This document shows, one piece after another, positions 22,310 through 23,332 of a stretch of DNA of 23,332 nt. How positions within the stretch are numbered: position 1 is the first letter of the stretch; each line of letters begins with the position of its first letter. The translations under genes were made by a program, and so were the position numbers. This DNA is from an uncultured Peptococcaceae bacterium. Its GTDB lineage: Bacteria; Bacillota; Peptococcia; Peptococcales; Peptococcaceae. The stretch covers positions 1-23,332 of the forward strand of contig CABUKW010000032.1 of the NCBI GenBank assembly GCA_902492275.1. Reading direction: 5' to 3'. Below the pieces are notes generated by a model that did no database searches, was not told where the DNA came from, and was given only the letters and a program-made list of their open reading frames with translations.

Positions 22310-23035
22310 TTAAGCCTCTTGCTTGGTGCCCCAGTAAATGGTCGCCGCGCCAAAGCCGACGCCCCGATAAGCCGCGTCCCGCAAACCGGCGTTTACAAAC
22401 ATCTGCTGAATTTCCTCCTGCGGCGGCAGTGTGCGCAGCGACTCGGCCAGCCAGGTATAAGCCGGAAATTTGCTGCCGATTTTTTTATTTTTATCTACCT
22501 GATGGCCCATAATCGGTACCAGCTTATAATAATACACATTGAAAAACCAGCGGAACAGAAAAAACTGCGGTACTGACACATCAATACAAACAACACGCCC
22601 GCCCGGCGCCACGACCCGCGCCATCTCAGAAATCGTTTTTTGAATATCTACCACATTGCGCAGTGCAAACCCATTGGTTGCTGCCTGAAAGGTATTGTCG
22701 GCAAAGGGCAGCGCCATAGCGTCGCCCTGCACAAAAGACACATTGCGATAACGGAGCTTGGCCAGCTTGGCATTTGCCACGTCCAGCATACTCTGCGTAA
22801 AATCCAGACCGACCACTTCACCGGCAGGCCCTACCAACTGCCGCTGCTGAAAGGTCATCTCGCCAGTGCCGCAGCAAACATCCAATCCTTTATCGCCGGT
22901 CTGCAACTGGGTTTTCTGCATTACAATCTTCTGCCAGCCCTTCAGCATACCCCAGGTCATTTTATCATTCATCTGGTCGTAATCATCAGCAATTTCTGTA
23001 AATACTTCCTGTACATATTGGGATTTTTCTTCCAA
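22310..23035 (-). CDS. menG: Demethylmenaquinone / ubiquinone-type methyltransferase (MenG/UbiE)
   Basis: S-adenosylmethionine-dependent methyltransferase that completes menaquinone. The frame from 23035 gives 241 residues. SAM motif I is LDVCCGTGEM (51-60), followed by VVGLDFTQSMLDVANAK and GDAMALPFADNTFQAATNGF, then FALRNVVD and PGGRVVCIDVSVP. All are typical UbiE/MenG signatures. I chose TTG 23035 because GAGGTGG lies 5 nt upstream. A TTG at 23056 would place that site inside the gene. No other menaquinone genes are in the window. A strong promoter lies at 23071-23099. Presence of the gene suggests respiration with menaquinone. Confidence 0.93.
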   Translation of the reverse strand: MEEKSQYVQEVFTEIADDYDQMNDKMTWGMLKGWQKIVMQKTQLQTGDKGLDVCCGTGEMTFQQRQLVGPAGEVVGLDFTQSMLDVANAKLAKLRYRNVSFVQGDAMALPFADNTFQAATNGFALRNVVDIQKTISEMARVVAPGGRVVCIDVSVPQFFLFRWFFNVYYYKLVPIMGHQVDKNKKIGSKFPAYTWLAESLRTLPPQEEIQQMFVNAGLRDAAYRGVGFGAATIYWGTKQEA

Positions 23036-23070
23036 CCGAGCCACCTCATTTATCAAATTCAGATTTGCTT

Positions 23071-23099
23071 ATTATAGCACAAACAACAACATCTGTCGA
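23071..23099 (-). promoter_or_regulatory. Promoter of menG
   Basis: On the minus strand TCGACA (23094-23099, five of six consensus) and a perfect TATAAT (23071-23076) with extended TGC are 17 bp apart, about 35 bp before the start codon. Confidence 0.85.
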
Positions 23100-23210
23100 T
23101 GAAAAGTGTTTTTCATGCCGCCGGTGGTAAGCAAACTGCGTTTTGCCGATCTGATAGGGAATAAAGCTGTCCAGCGGCGGCCTTATCATTTGCGCGTTTG
23201 AAACCATACA

Positions 23211-23247
23211 ACAAAAAACTCTTCTATCCAGTACAGATAAAAGAGCT
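23211..23247 (-). terminator. Rho-independent terminator after tRNA-Gly
   Basis: On the minus strand CTCTT and ATC pair with GAT and AAGAG around a 7-nt loop (with a small internal mismatch), followed by TTTTTTGTTG. It lies just after the tRNA 3' end. The 110 bp between it and the menG promoter hold no gene I can support. Confidence 0.8.
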
Positions 23248-23253
23248 TCCAAA

Positions 23254-23328
23254 TGGAGCGGAAGACGAGATTCGAACTCGCGACCCTCGCCTTGGCAAGG
23301 CGATGCTCTACCACTGAGCCACTTCCGC
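23254..23328 (-). tRNA. tRNA-Gly (anticodon GCC), CCA encoded
   Basis: The minus strand folds as a complete 75-nt tRNA. Acceptor arms GCGGAAG and CTTCCGC pair, followed by T and an encoded CCA. The D-arm is GGCTCAGTGGTAGAGC. The anticodon stem CGCC/GGCG holds the loop TTGCCAA with anticodon GCC. The T-arm carries GTTCGAATC. It starts four bases inside the right edge of the window, so its promoter is outside. Confidence 0.97.
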
Positions 23329-23332
23329 ATAT

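Noticed and set aside
23046..23330. Minus-strand frame starting MRKWLSGRASPCQGEG
   Set aside because: Its first part is a translation of tRNA-Gly, and it then runs through the tRNA terminator and the menG promoter.
1..23332. CRISPR array, transposase or restriction system
   Set aside because: I looked for regular repeats with spacers and for transposase or restriction motifs and found none. The only tandem repeats are the three 15-bp units at 9552-9590.

Overview
The window is a piece of a bacterial chromosome from the Bacillota. The evidence is strong Shine-Dalgarno sites of the AAGGAGGTGA type, a priA-def-fmt-rsmB gene order, an FMN-riboswitch-controlled RibU, DnaD- and DnaI-type helicase-loading proteins, and a FakA/FakB pair. 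An RlpA-type cell-wall protein with a copper-amine-oxidase-like N-terminal domain, together with a menaquinone methyltransferase, fits a Negativicutes-like (diderm, anaerobic) member. That finer placement is inference only. Almost everything is on the minus strand. TTG and GTG starts chosen by a good Shine-Dalgarno site are frequent.

Region 1 (1-5926) is one leftward operon read from a promoter at 5897-5926: priA, def, fmt, a DUF116 membrane/cysteine protein, a YugP-type membrane zinc peptidase and the start of rsmB, which runs off the left edge. It joins replication restart, formyl-methionine addition and removal, and 16S rRNA methylation, with very short gaps or 8-nt overlaps.

Region 2 (about 5940-7450) has no intact gene. 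It is the scar of an integrative/plasmid-like element: a frameshifted RepA_N-type replication initiator, a truncated BRO-N antirepressor-like fragment, and conserved-looking non-coding DNA with strong inverted repeats.

Region 3 (7471-8449) is a riboflavin uptake unit: promoter, FMN riboswitch, intrinsic terminator in the leader, ribU, and a final terminator.

Region 4 (8499-13272) is a leftward operon: M20 peptidase (PepT-like), sfsA, a P-loop ATPase fused to an Asp23 domain, a DnaD primosome protein and a DnaI/DnaC-like helicase loader. The last two lie in the same reading frame and are separated by a single stop codon and 30 nt of 15-bp repeats.

Region 5 (13378-17218) holds a stand-alone AraC/GyrI-type regulator with a palindrome in its promoter, then a fakA-degV (FakB-like) operon for fatty-acid phosphorylation with its own promoter and terminator.

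Region 6 (17328-20753) has a two-gene leftward operon (DUF2156 protein and Eis-like acetyltransferase) divergent from a rightward cysteine-rich 4Fe-4S protein. The latter ends at a bidirectional terminator shared with the next region.

Region 7 (20780-23328) has the RlpA-like secreted protein with its promoter, an AT-rich gap, a predicted 57-residue membrane protein on the plus strand abutting menG, and tRNA-Gly(GCC). I found no CRISPR array, intact transposase or defence system. The least explained items are the element scar, the Asp23-ATPase fusion in a helicase-loading operon, the DnaD/DnaI single-stop arrangement, the multi-cluster iron-sulfur protein and the small membrane protein.
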